A stretch of 32,534 bases of DNA. Source: Candidatus Atribacteria bacterium. GTDB lineage: Bacteria; Bipolaricaulota; Bipolaricaulia; UBA7950; UBA9294. The stretch spans positions 1-32,534 of the forward strand of contig SPBW01000004.1 of NCBI GenBank assembly GCA_004525685.1, read 5' to 3'. The notes beneath the pieces are model-generated. The model was not told the DNA's origin, ran no database searches, and worked only from the letters and a program-made list of their open reading frames with translations. Of the stretch, positions 23,148 through 31,581 are shown piece by piece (positions within the stretch are counted from its first letter, which is position 1; each line of letters starts with the position of its first letter). The position numbers were made by a program, and so were the translations under genes.

Positions 23148-24287
23148 ATGAAGATAGTTATTCTTGGAGCAGGAAGGGTAGGCAGTGCCATGGCTATCGA
23201 TTTGTCCGTGGACAAGGAGTTCGAGGTCCGTGTTGCTGATCGGGACGCGAAACAGCTGGCGCGGCTGGAAGAAAGCCACGGCATTCGTGGAGAGCGCGTC
23301 GATTTCTCGTTGCCTAGTACTGTCAACAGGGCCATTCAAGATGCCGATCTCATCATCAGTGCCGTTCCTGGATTCCTCGGGTTCCAGACGCTGCAAACCA
23401 TCATCGAAGCAGGCAAGAACGTCGTGGATATCGCCTTCTTTCCTGAGGATCCGTTCAAACTCGATGAGCTTGCCAAGAGCCATGGCGTGACCGCGGTCGT
23501 TGACTGCGGCGTCGCACCGGGCATGAGCAACCTGCTTGTCGGCCGTGCGAGCGCACAACTCGATGAAACCCATTCCGTCGCCATCTATGTAGGAGGGTTG
23601 CCATCGGCTCGCGAAGGGATGTTTGAATATCGCGCCGTATTCTCGCCCATCGACGTCATCGAGGAGTACACGCGCCCGTCGAGAATTGTCGTGAATGGCA
23701 AAGTCGAGATTCGTGAAGCACTGTCCGAAGTCGAAATCCTTCACTTCGCTGAGGTTGGCGACTTGGAGGCATTCAACACAGATGGCCTACGCACACTCGC
23801 CCATACCATCGATGCTCCCGACATGATTGAGAAGACGCTTCGCTATCCCGGACATGCAGAGAAGATGAAGCTTCTTCGTGACATGGGCTTGTTCAGCAAT
23901 GAGCTCACCGACCTTCCCGATGGGAGCTGTGTGCGCCCCCTTGACCTGACGACGGCACTGCTGTTCCCACTCTGGGAGATGAGGGACGGTGAGCAGGATC
24001 TTACGGTCATGAGGATCCAGGTGTCGGGACTGAAGAACGGGAAGGCGGCCCAGTATACCTACGACTTGCTTGATCGCTTCGATGCAGGTTCCGGCACAAC
24101 CTCCATGGCGCGCACAACAGGCTACACGGCCACGGTGGTGGCTCGCATGCTCGCGCAAGGTCTCTACGACATCCCCGGCATCCACCCACCAGAGCATATT
24201 GGAGTCCTCCCCGAATGCGTCGATTTCATTCTGGCCGGACTACGTGAACGGGGCATTGTCTATCGCGAGTCAATCCTAGATGGTTAG
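23148..24287 (+). CDS. Saccharopine/lysine-dehydrogenase-family NAD-dependent oxidoreductase
   Basis: This 379-residue protein has an N-terminal Rossmann motif VILGAGRVGSAM (4-15) and Asp31 at the end of the second strand (VRVADRD), which favours NAD over NADP. VVDCGVAPGMSNLL (118-130) is the typical segment of lysine 6-dehydrogenase and saccharopine reductase. The C-terminal part matches the saccharopine dehydrogenase C-domain. The reaction is probably oxidative deamination or reductive coupling of a lysine-like amino acid. No partner LKR gene is present, so a lysine 6-dehydrogenase role is possible. Of two adjacent ATGs I chose the second, which has better spacing to AGGAG. A TACAAT (23119-23124) may give it its own promoter. 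The hydrolase gene begins 15 bases after it, so those two are cotranscribed. Confidence 0.83.
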   Translation: MKIVILGAGRVGSAMAIDLSVDKEFEVRVADRDAKQLARLEESHGIRGERVDFSLPSTVNRAIQDADLIISAVPGFLGFQTLQTIIEAGKNVVDIAFFPEDPFKLDELAKSHGVTAVVDCGVAPGMSNLLVGRASAQLDETHSVAIYVGGLPSAREGMFEYRAVFSPIDVIEEYTRPSRIVVNGKVEIREALSEVEILHFAEVGDLEAFNTDGLRTLAHTIDAPDMIEKTLRYPGHAEKMKLLRDMGLFSNELTDLPDGSCVRPLDLTTALLFPLWEMRDGEQDLTVMRIQVSGLKNGKAAQYTYDLLDRFDAGSGTTSMARTTGYTATVVARMLAQGLYDIPGIHPPEHIGVLPECVDFILAGLRERGIVYRESILDG

Positions 24288-24302
24288 CGAGGATACAACC
24301 GT

Positions 24303-25076
24303 ATGAAGTCTTTTTATGTTGAATCACTGAACGCACATCTGTTTTATCACGATCTGCCTGGAGATGGACCTGTTCTTGTCATGCTCCACGGATTGGGCTC
24401 TTCTTCCTCTTCCTGGTATCCGCCAGCCGCGCACCATGTGTCACTTCGCAATCACCGCTGCCTGCTAGTCGACTTCCTTGGATATGGCTACAGCGATCGA
24501 CCGCGAGACTATGACTACGCCATGGAATCACAGGCAGACACGGTTGCCAAGCTACTGGATCACCTTTGCCTAACCGACTGCATCGTGGTCGGGCACAGTA
24601 TGGGTGGCTCCATTGCCATCCTCCTTGCCGACGCGAGGCCGGACCTTGTTTCACATCTCATTGTCGCAGAAGGAAATCTTGATCCGGGTCCCGGGTTTGT
24701 CAGCGGGAGGATTGTCACGGTATCTGAGCAAGTGTTCGCCACATCGAAGTTCTATGACTTCTGCCAGCAGATGCGCGAGACCGGATACCACGACTACGCA
24801 AGTACGCTGAGGGCATCGGAGCCTGTGGCTCTCTATCGAAGCGCGGTCTCACTAATTGCTGATCGATCTCCCTCGTATCGAGAGCGATTCTACAACGCGA
24901 CCATGCCTCGTACGTTCATCTTTGGCGAGCGAACGTTGCCCGATCCTGATGAGAAGGTGCTTGTCGAGAACGGCATCGACGTACACATCGTGCCCATGGC
25001 CAGTCATGACATGATGGGAGACAATCCACAAGGCTTCGCTGAAGCAATCGTTGAGGGCATCATCCAGGCCTCCTAG
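24303..25076 (+). CDS. Alpha/beta hydrolase
   Basis: This 257-residue serine hydrolase has the oxyanion strand VMLHGLGSSS, the nucleophile elbow GHSMGG (Ser99) and a late His235 in MASHDMMGDNP. The acid is probably one of the Asp residues in the FGERTLPDPD segment. There is no signal peptide, so it is cytoplasmic. Family members cleave esters, C-C bonds or epoxides, and the substrate cannot be inferred. The ATG has only GAGGA at nine bases as ribosome binding site, but lies 15 bases after the oxidoreductase stop, so translation is probably helped by the upstream gene. It seems to end the plus-strand run of small metabolic genes; the peptidase follows after 119 bases. Confidence 0.88.
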   Translation: MKSFYVESLNAHLFYHDLPGDGPVLVMLHGLGSSSSSWYPPAAHHVSLRNHRCLLVDFLGYGYSDRPRDYDYAMESQADTVAKLLDHLCLTDCIVVGHSMGGSIAILLADARPDLVSHLIVAEGNLDPGPGFVSGRIVTVSEQVFATSKFYDFCQQMRETGYHDYASTLRASEPVALYRSAVSLIADRSPSYRERFYNATMPRTFIFGERTLPDPDEKVLVENGIDVHIVPMASHDMMGDNPQGFAEAIVEGIIQAS

Positions 25077-25195
25077 GTCTGTCTGTCCAACAACCTGAGC
25101 TCTCGATTGCGGATGTCCTGCAGAAGCGCGTCTTGCCGTGTCTCTGCGGGACGACTACCATGCCACGTGACAAGAAAGGTTCTCCGGGAGGTCCG

Positions 25196-28024
25196 ATGAG
25201 TGGAAAACGTTTCAGAATCGCTTTGGTGCTTGCTTCACTGATTGTGGCCGCGGGTATGTTCGCGTTCGGCCAAGATTCCCCAGAAGCCACAAGCTATGAA
25301 ATCAGAATCAGCCTAGACACCGAGATGGATACGATGGTTGGCATTCAGGAAGTTCACGTCGTCAATCGCTCCAGCGAAGCCGTGGATGAGATTCCGTTCG
25401 CGTTGATCGCCAATTGGGGAGCAGAACCCAATCCCTATCTTCATCCTGCGCTCACCGACGCACAGTACGCGGCGGGGTTCGATCCCACCTGGACACGAAT
25501 CTCGCAGGTCAGAGACGCAGATGGGAATCCACTCTCGTTTCGCCTCGCACCCACACCACCGTTTCTTCTGACCTTCTCACTCGAAGCTGGACTCCTCATT
25601 GTCGAATTGGATGCTCCTCTAGCCCCCGGTGCCGAGATCTTGATTCGCATCGATTTCGAAACGAAGTTCGCGCGCGCATCAGCAGGAGACAACTGCGTAG
25701 CCAAGGACACCTATACGTGGCGATTCGGCTGGAATCCCGTGCTGGTCGATTCAGGAGCGCTCGCTGGGAGATTTGAACTACCTGCTGCCAACTACCATGT
25801 CGAGTTGACGATTCCGCAAGGTTATCACGCATTCGGCGGCGCCGACATGCAACAGGAACTCGGCACTGAAGCGGGAATCAAGACCATTGAGCTCTCCAAC
25901 CAGCGCCCCACACGCTCCGTCCCATTGATCATCGGCCCTGAGCTTTCATCCGTATCGACTGAGTGGAACGGAGTGACAATCGAAGCCGTCTATCTTCCAG
26001 GTGGCGAAGCCTACGCTCGCGAAGCGCTATCGTATGCAGAAGAGATCCTGGACTATCATACTGAGCAATTCGGCCCCTTCGCTGGAACCCGTCTGATCAT
26101 CGCTGAGAATCCGACGTCTGGATTCTTCGGTATGGCAGCCGATGGCTTCGTCCTTGTTGGAGCTAGCATCGTCCGCTTGAAAGACATGCCAGCCCTCGGT
26201 ATCTATGATCGCGTTTCGGAGTACCTCCTCGCGCATGAGATCGCCCACCTTTGGTGGGGCATTGGTATCGGCACGGACTTCAATGCCGAGAACTGGATTT
26301 CGGAGGGGTTTGCCGAGTACCTATCTATTAGCTATTTCGAGGACCGATATGGAGGGTTCAATCCCAATCTTCTTAGCCACCTTCAGCCGGGGCTTGTTGA
26401 GGACGCCATGCTGGAATCGATGGGATACATGAATCTCCGGCAACACATGTCGGAGCTACCCTACCTGGCTCTCCTGCAACTGGGATTCGACGAACCGATC
26501 ATTCAACCCATGGCAGATTCGCAGTATCTCAATGGCATTACAATTCGCACCTACAGCAAGGGGTACCTGGCCCTGAGAGCCTTGGAGGCAATCATCGGGA
26601 AAGACACGCTGCACACGATCCTGGTCGAAGCTCTCGATGAATGGAATGGCAAGCTCCTCTCTGTAGAAGACTTCAAGCTTCTCGCCGAGCGGATCTCGCA
26701 GAGTGATTTGGCCGATTTCTTCGCCGATTGGATCTACGGTACGGCTCAACTTGACGTCGGCATCTCGGGGTTCGATACACACGCCATGGAGTCAGGCTAT
26801 CAGACACTGCTCACGCTGTCGGGCATCGATCCCATCTTCCCAGTGGATATCCAAGCCACGTTGACCGACGGCTCAACTGCAGAGATGAGGTTCGTACCTA
26901 CCTGCTGTTCTGCCGACACCGTCGCTTTCGAGACGGTTCTACCCATCTCTGCCATTGCCATTGATCCTGACGAGATGCTTCCAGATGCCAACCGTTACAA
27001 TAATCACTGGCCGCGCAAGATCATGGTCGACCACCCATTCCGATCTGCTGATGCACCTGAGATCGGGAAGCCACTTGATGCCTATGTCATCGACATCTCA
27101 CCGACTGGCATTTCCGGCAGCTTCCGAAACGATCACGCTTGGAGCTTGATGCTTCTCCCACACATCGATCCGAACATGGATTGGGAATCGTTCAATAGCC
27201 TAGATGACAGGCTGCTACTCGACCTGGTCGGCGTGTTTGCCGCGAACATTGGGCGAGATCTTGGCATCTCGTTCACCGGCATGATTACAGCGTTGGATCT
27301 GCAGACGGGAATGGGAGAGCTAGATGCAATGCTGACAGCTCGCATCTTAGGGTTCACTCATCCTCAGACGGGTCAAGCGGGCCTGTACTGGTATCCAAGC
27401 TGGCAGCATACGCTAACCGTAGGAGCTCTCGGGGCCTTGCCCCGTCCCACACCGTATCTGTCGCTGTCTGTTCAATATGACAGCCAGCCGACAATACTGA
27501 TGCGAAACAGGATGCAGCTCGTCTTGGGAATTCCCGGGTTCGGCACGGCGCCCTTCGCGTCCATCACGTGGCAAGGAGAACGCAGACTTCGCCTGTTCCA
27601 CTTGATGTATGTGGACGTTGGTGCCTCGATCGCTGAATCCTTGTCGCAGGATCTTCCAAACGAGTTTCTCTTCTCGCTGAGCCAGCTTCACTCGTTCGAC
27701 TACTTGCCCATGGGGCACCATCAGGCGTATGCCGCCATCGAGGCAGTCTTTCCTCCGCTCGTCAGAGATAGCGGCTATGCCATCTTGAACTTGACTCGAC
27801 TTGACTCGATCACACCGTCGGTGTTCATCCAGGGGGGGCGAACCCAGGCCAATTGCCTGAGCGTCTGTGAACCCGGCATTCGCGTGGAGGCTGGAGCGAG
27901 ACTAGCATTCATCTTCCCAGGATTCCTGGGCACCTCGATCAGGCTTGATATCGGATACGCCGTTCCGCTCATTGGCGTTGACGGGAGTGCCCGCGCCTTC
28001 TTCGAACTAGGAGGCGGCTTCTAG
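25196..28024 (+). CDS. Exported M1-like zinc peptidase with C-terminal beta-barrel-like domain
   Basis: This 942-residue protein has a signal peptide (MSGKRFRIAL, hydrophobic run, cleavage near FAFG/Q at 25-26), an M1-type N-terminal beta domain, and a gluzincin site HEIAHLWWG (H347, E348, H351) with the third ligand Glu370 in WISEGFAEY. This is the usual HExxH-18-E spacing. The GxMEN exopeptidase motif is not present; FFGMAADGFV stands in its place. After about residue 670 the sequence turns to alternating hydrophobic strands rich in Tyr, Phe and Gly, and ends RAFFELGGGF. A terminal Phe with alternating hydrophobics is the outer-membrane beta-barrel signature. It is therefore likely an outer-membrane-anchored peptidase. 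GGGAGG four bases upstream fixes the ATG at 25196. Its stop shares CTAG with the stop of the opposing gene. The peptidase part is sure; the barrel is inferred. Confidence 0.86.
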   Translation: MSGKRFRIALVLASLIVAAGMFAFGQDSPEATSYEIRISLDTEMDTMVGIQEVHVVNRSSEAVDEIPFALIANWGAEPNPYLHPALTDAQYAAGFDPTWTRISQVRDADGNPLSFRLAPTPPFLLTFSLEAGLLIVELDAPLAPGAEILIRIDFETKFARASAGDNCVAKDTYTWRFGWNPVLVDSGALAGRFELPAANYHVELTIPQGYHAFGGADMQQELGTEAGIKTIELSNQRPTRSVPLIIGPELSSVSTEWNGVTIEAVYLPGGEAYAREALSYAEEILDYHTEQFGPFAGTRLIIAENPTSGFFGMAADGFVLVGASIVRLKDMPALGIYDRVSEYLLAHEIAHLWWGIGIGTDFNAENWISEGFAEYLSISYFEDRYGGFNPNLLSHLQPGLVEDAMLESMGYMNLRQHMSELPYLALLQLGFDEPIIQPMADSQYLNGITIRTYSKGYLALRALEAIIGKDTLHTILVEALDEWNGKLLSVEDFKLLAERISQSDLADFFADWIYGTAQLDVGISGFDTHAMESGYQTLLTLSGIDPIFPVDIQATLTDGSTAEMRFVPTCCSADTVAFETVLPISAIAIDPDEMLPDANRYNNHWPRKIMVDHPFRSADAPEIGKPLDAYVIDISPTGISGSFRNDHAWSLMLLPHIDPNMDWESFNSLDDRLLLDLVGVFAANIGRDLGISFTGMITALDLQTGMGELDAMLTARILGFTHPQTGQAGLYWYPSWQHTLTVGALGALPRPTPYLSLSVQYDSQPTILMRNRMQLVLGIPGFGTAPFASITWQGERRLRLFHLMYVDVGASIAESLSQDLPNEFLFSLSQLHSFDYLPMGHHQAYAAIEAVFPPLVRDSGYAILNLTRLDSITPSVFIQGGRTQANCLSVCEPGIRVEAGARLAFIFPGFLGTSIRLDIGYAVPLIGVDGSARAFFELGGGF

Positions 28025-30279
28025 ATCACTATTTGATCTGCGAGGCGCTCGCGCTCAAGCACGACCAGGCAAGCTTCAACGACAGACGAATCAAAAGCGA
28101 TGCCGCTCAAACGGCGCAGTTCAGACACGGTGTCTTCCAAGCTGACCGCAGGGCGGTAAGGTCGGTGAGAGAGCATGGCATCGGCGATGTCAGCCACCGC
28201 CAAGATGCGAGCTTCCACACGCATCTGATCGGCATGAATCCCGTTGGGATACCCCGAACCGTCCAAACGTTCGTGGTGCTGACCTACGATATCGGCAATC
28301 GGCCAGGGAAGGACAACATCTGCAAGCACGTTATGTGCGGCCTCAACATGCGATTGAACAATCAGCATCTCGGCCTTGGTCAGCTGGCTCGGCTTGCTCA
28401 GGATCTCGGCGGGGATGACGATCTTGCCGATGTCATGGACATGGGCCGCTAGCTCAACTGACTGGCATTGATCTGTGGAGAGTCCCATAGCCTCGGCAAT
28501 TCCTACGGCTATCCGGGCAACGCCTTCTTGATGCGCACTGGTGTACGGATCGCGCAACTCGATCGCCTTAGCCAACGCACGGATGACTCCTTCGTACGTC
28601 TCCTGCAACTTCCCAATCAGGCTGCGATTCTCAATTGCACCCGCGGTGATACTCGCCAGTCCAGACAGGAGTTCGGCATCCTCACTCGTGTACGCCTCCA
28701 GAGCATTCGACTGGACCTGGACAATGCCGAAGACTTCGCCTCGGATCTTCATGGGTACAATCAGCGCCGATCTGGGCAGATCGACGACAGCTTCGGCGGG
28801 GCTGAGTCTCTCTGCGTCCCGGCCATTTGCTGACAGCTTGTATCGGGTCCCCATGGTTGACATCGCCTCATGATAATCAGGGACGATCATCGGCTTGCCC
28901 TCTCGAATGACCTTGCTCTGTATGCCTCTTCCCTCGGGCTCCAGTGGGATTGGAGGCATGCCGCTCGTGTCAAGCTCACATCCCCCGTTCTTTGCATATT
29001 CAGTGTATATCGACGCCTCAGCCGCGCTGTACCGAGAGACGATGTAGACGTCCGACGCCATGAGTTCCGAGATGTGCTGATAGGACGTTCTAAAGACGTC
29101 GAGCGTTGTTTCTGCGCCACCAAAATCGATAGACAGCTGTGCCATGGCTGTTTGCCGTTTCAGGAGCTGCGCAATTCGAGTTTGATCGACCATCCTCTGG
29201 CTGATGTCTCTCACGGAAACAGTTAGACCGTCAGTCTTCCCATCAACGACTCGAGCGACTGCTCGCGACTCGAACCAGATCGTTTCTCCGTCTGGAGCCA
29301 CATACTTCGTCACGTAGGATGCAGCTTCTCCAGATGACAGGACCCTCTCCAGCGTATCGCGGATGCGTTGCTGGTCGCTATCCCCTGAGTGTTGGCAGAT
29401 GTAGTCGCCAATCATCTGCTCCGATGTGAAGCCATGCAGGGGTGTGTTGACGTACTCTATCCTGAGATCGCGGCTCAGTAGGATCACATGATCTGGACTC
29501 TCCTCAGTCAGTGCTCGCCACTTCGCTTCAGATTCGTGCAGTCGTTGTTCCGAGAGCTTGGCATGGGTCACATCGCGAAGGATGATGCCAAGATCCTCGC
29601 CAACCTTGAAAGCGCTGACCGCAAATCGACGATCCCTAAGTTGCGCCGGAGGAGTGTACTCGTCGATCGAGAATGGTTCCCCTGTCTCCAGAACACGTCG
29701 GAATTGTGCGTAACGCTCCGTCTGTACCGTGCCAGGCGATATGTCTGTCATCAGGCGCCCAGTTAGGTTTTCGGGGGTTGCATCGAACAGGGCGGCGCCC
29801 ACTTGATTGATGTAGATCAATCGCAGGTCAGCATTGAAGATTCCAAACCCTTCTCCCGCTGATTCCATGAACGCCATTCGCAGCTCTTCGGATTCGCGCA
29901 GCTGCTCCTCTTCTTCTGATCGCTTGGCCAGATCGAAAAATATGCAATTCGCTCGGCGAAGTCGCCCAGCCTCATCGCGTTCGATTCTGCCACTGAAGGA
30001 TACCGAAACCGTGCTTCCATCCTTCCGAATCAAGCTCCACATGACGCCCTGGGCTCGGCCCTCTTCGACGAATTGTGCGAATCGTTCGCGAAACACCGCT
30101 TTCTGATCAGAACAGACGAAGTCTCCGAACCAGCGCCCGAGGACTTCATGCTTGTCAAAAAGAAGCTCTTCCTGCCAGGCACGATTAACCGTCAGCAAGC
30201 GCCCTTCTGAATCCAACGATTGATAGGGAAGCGGCGCTTCGTCAAACAACGAACGATAGAATTGCGTTTCCTGTTGCAC
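28021..30279 (-). CDS. PAS-PAS-PAS-GAF-HD-GYP sensor phosphodiesterase
   Basis: This 752-residue protein has three PAS domains (about 10-120, 130-245, 250-365), a GAF domain (about 385-555) and a C-terminal HD-GYP domain (about 560-735). HD-GYP residues are intact: HDIGK (H615, D616), HHERLDGSGYP (668-678) and the ILAVADIADAM helix. Such domains hydrolyse cyclic di-GMP or related cyclic dinucleotides. No membrane segment is visible, so sensing is cytoplasmic. I chose the GTG at 30279 because GGAGG lies six bases before it and the first PAS domain starts soon after; upstream ATGs at 30345 and 30414 lack such sites and the latter overlaps the divergent MFS gene. It converges with the M1-like peptidase gene by a four-base overlap. 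Confidence 0.89.
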   Translation of the reverse strand: MQQETQFYRSLFDEAPLPYQSLDSEGRLLTVNRAWQEELLFDKHEVLGRWFGDFVCSDQKAVFRERFAQFVEEGRAQGVMWSLIRKDGSTVSVSFSGRIERDEAGRLRRANCIFFDLAKRSEEEEQLRESEELRMAFMESAGEGFGIFNADLRLIYINQVGAALFDATPENLTGRLMTDISPGTVQTERYAQFRRVLETGEPFSIDEYTPPAQLRDRRFAVSAFKVGEDLGIILRDVTHAKLSEQRLHESEAKWRALTEESPDHVILLSRDLRIEYVNTPLHGFTSEQMIGDYICQHSGDSDQQRIRDTLERVLSSGEAASYVTKYVAPDGETIWFESRAVARVVDGKTDGLTVSVRDISQRMVDQTRIAQLLKRQTAMAQLSIDFGGAETTLDVFRTSYQHISELMASDVYIVSRYSAAEASIYTEYAKNGGCELDTSGMPPIPLEPEGRGIQSKVIREGKPMIVPDYHEAMSTMGTRYKLSANGRDAERLSPAEAVVDLPRSALIVPMKIRGEVFGIVQVQSNALEAYTSEDAELLSGLASITAGAIENRSLIGKLQETYEGVIRALAKAIELRDPYTSAHQEGVARIAVGIAEAMGLSTDQCQSVELAAHVHDIGKIVIPAEILSKPSQLTKAEMLIVQSHVEAAHNVLADVVLPWPIADIVGQHHERLDGSGYPNGIHADQMRVEARILAVADIADAMLSHRPYRPAVSLEDTVSELRRLSGIAFDSSVVEACLVVLERERLADQIVI

Positions 30280-30364
30280 CGTCGACCTCCCCGTACCACT
30301 CCCTGAGTCTAGTAGATTCCAACGAGAAACCGAAACCCAAGCCATCCGGTCGTAATACACTTCC

Positions 30365-30393
30365 TTGTCCGGCACGCTGGACAGGGCTACTAT
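30365..30393 (+). promoter_or_regulatory. Promoter of the MFS gene with inverted repeat over -35 and spacer
   Basis: -35 TTGTCC (30365-30370), 17-base spacer and -10 TACTAT (30388-30393). The ATG at 30402 follows after eight bases with no ribosome binding site, so the transcript is probably leaderless or nearly so. An inverted repeat TGTCC-N8-GGACA (30366-30383) overlaps the -35 and spacer and would block polymerase if bound by a repressor. The region is shared with the divergent HD-GYP gene. Confidence 0.68.
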
Positions 30394-30401
30394 CTGCCCC
30401 C

Positions 30402-31547
30402 ATGACACAGGCATCGATCGATCAACCAGGGAAACGTACTGCCTATCTGTTCATTGGCCACCTTCTTAACGATGGATTCGGAGCTTTCCTAGCACCACTT
30501 CTTCCATTACTGATTCAACGCCTTGATCTGTCACTAGCCATGGCTGGTTTGCTGGGGACAGTGAGAATTCTGATGAATTCACTTCTCCAACCAAGCCTTG
30601 GCCACTTGGTCGATCGAGTGCAAAGACCATGGCTAGTCATTATCGGCCCCTTGCTCTCAGTGACAGCCATGAGCCTTATCGGTCGAGCCAACAGCTACTG
30701 GCTCCTGCTTCTCGTGATGGCGATCGCAGGCGTTGGTACAGCGCTCTTCCACCCGGCAGCAGCTGCACTAGTTGCTGCGGGCACTCACAGCCGCCGCGGC
30801 TTGATGATGGCGTTCTTCTCATCAGGGGGAACCCTTGGGGGAGCGGCTGCTCCTATCGTGATTGTCGCCTTCACTCAAACCTTCGATTTGGGCGGCACGC
30901 CGTGGCTGTTGATTCCGGGATTGGCCTTGGTGGCCGCCTTTGCCTTCCCCCTCATGCGCGTGTTGCCACACTCGATTCGCCAGGCCCATGAGAGATTCCA
31001 GCTAGGACATCTGCCTGGTCGATTCGTGGTGCTGTGGACCGTCCTCGTAATCCGTTCTGTGAGTGCCACTGCGTTCGCAAGCTTCTTGGCAGTTCTCGTC
31101 GTGGAACGAGGCGGATCAGCTTGGGCCGGAGCTGTGTCTATTAGCGCATTCCTGCTGGCCGGTGCTGCCGGAAGCTTCCTGGCTGGCAATCTCTCTGATC
31201 GCTGGGGCCGCAAGGCAGTGATCCTTGGTTCGATGGTTATGGCTACGCCACTGTACTTCCTCTTCCTCCACGGCCCGGCAACTTTCCTCCTGCCCGTCAT
31301 TGCCGTGGCCGGACTGTTTGACTTGTCTGCTACGCCAGTTGGCGTTGTTGCGGCCCAGGAGTGCATTCCCGGAAGAACAGGTCTCGTCTCCGGCCTCGTC
31401 ATGGGATTAGCCTGGGGCGTAGGTGGGATCGCCCTCTATCCCATTGGATGGTTAGCCGATCAATACGGAATCATCACCGTCATGTCCTGTGTCGCCATGC
31501 TACCGCTAGTCGGAGCAGGTTTGATGTCGCTCTACAGAGAAGCGTAG
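30402..31547 (+). CDS. MFS exporter of the fosmidomycin-resistance (Fsr) type
   Basis: This 381-residue membrane protein of about 12 hydrophobic segments belongs to the Major Facilitator Superfamily. The N-terminal GHLLNDGFGAFLAPLLPLLI matches the H-x3-D-x-x-x-x-F-L-x-P-L-L-P-L-L pattern of Fsr-like proteins, with GVGTALFHPAAAALV and SSGGTLGGAAAPI in helices 4-5 and LSDRWGRKAV as the second MFS loop motif. Fsr exports fosmidomycin and other compounds, but relatives have other substrates. It starts from a probable leaderless promoter divergent from the HD-GYP gene. The methyltransferase gene follows after 34 bases. The family is fairly sure, the substrate not. Confidence 0.87.
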   Translation: MTQASIDQPGKRTAYLFIGHLLNDGFGAFLAPLLPLLIQRLDLSLAMAGLLGTVRILMNSLLQPSLGHLVDRVQRPWLVIIGPLLSVTAMSLIGRANSYWLLLLVMAIAGVGTALFHPAAAALVAAGTHSRRGLMMAFFSSGGTLGGAAAPIVIVAFTQTFDLGGTPWLLIPGLALVAAFAFPLMRVLPHSIRQAHERFQLGHLPGRFVVLWTVLVIRSVSATAFASFLAVLVVERGGSAWAGAVSISAFLLAGAAGSFLAGNLSDRWGRKAVILGSMVMATPLYFLFLHGPATFLLPVIAVAGLFDLSATPVGVVAAQECIPGRTGLVSGLVMGLAWGVGGIALYPIGWLADQYGIITVMSCVAMLPLVGAGLMSLYREA

Positions 31548-31581
31548 TGTTCAGCGCGCAAAGCGAGGACAGTGAAATGGC

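Noticed and set aside
22962..23744. 260-codon minus-strand open frame across the end of the cyclase and the oxidoreductase genes
   Set aside because: It spans two clear genes in antisense and has no recognisable motif.
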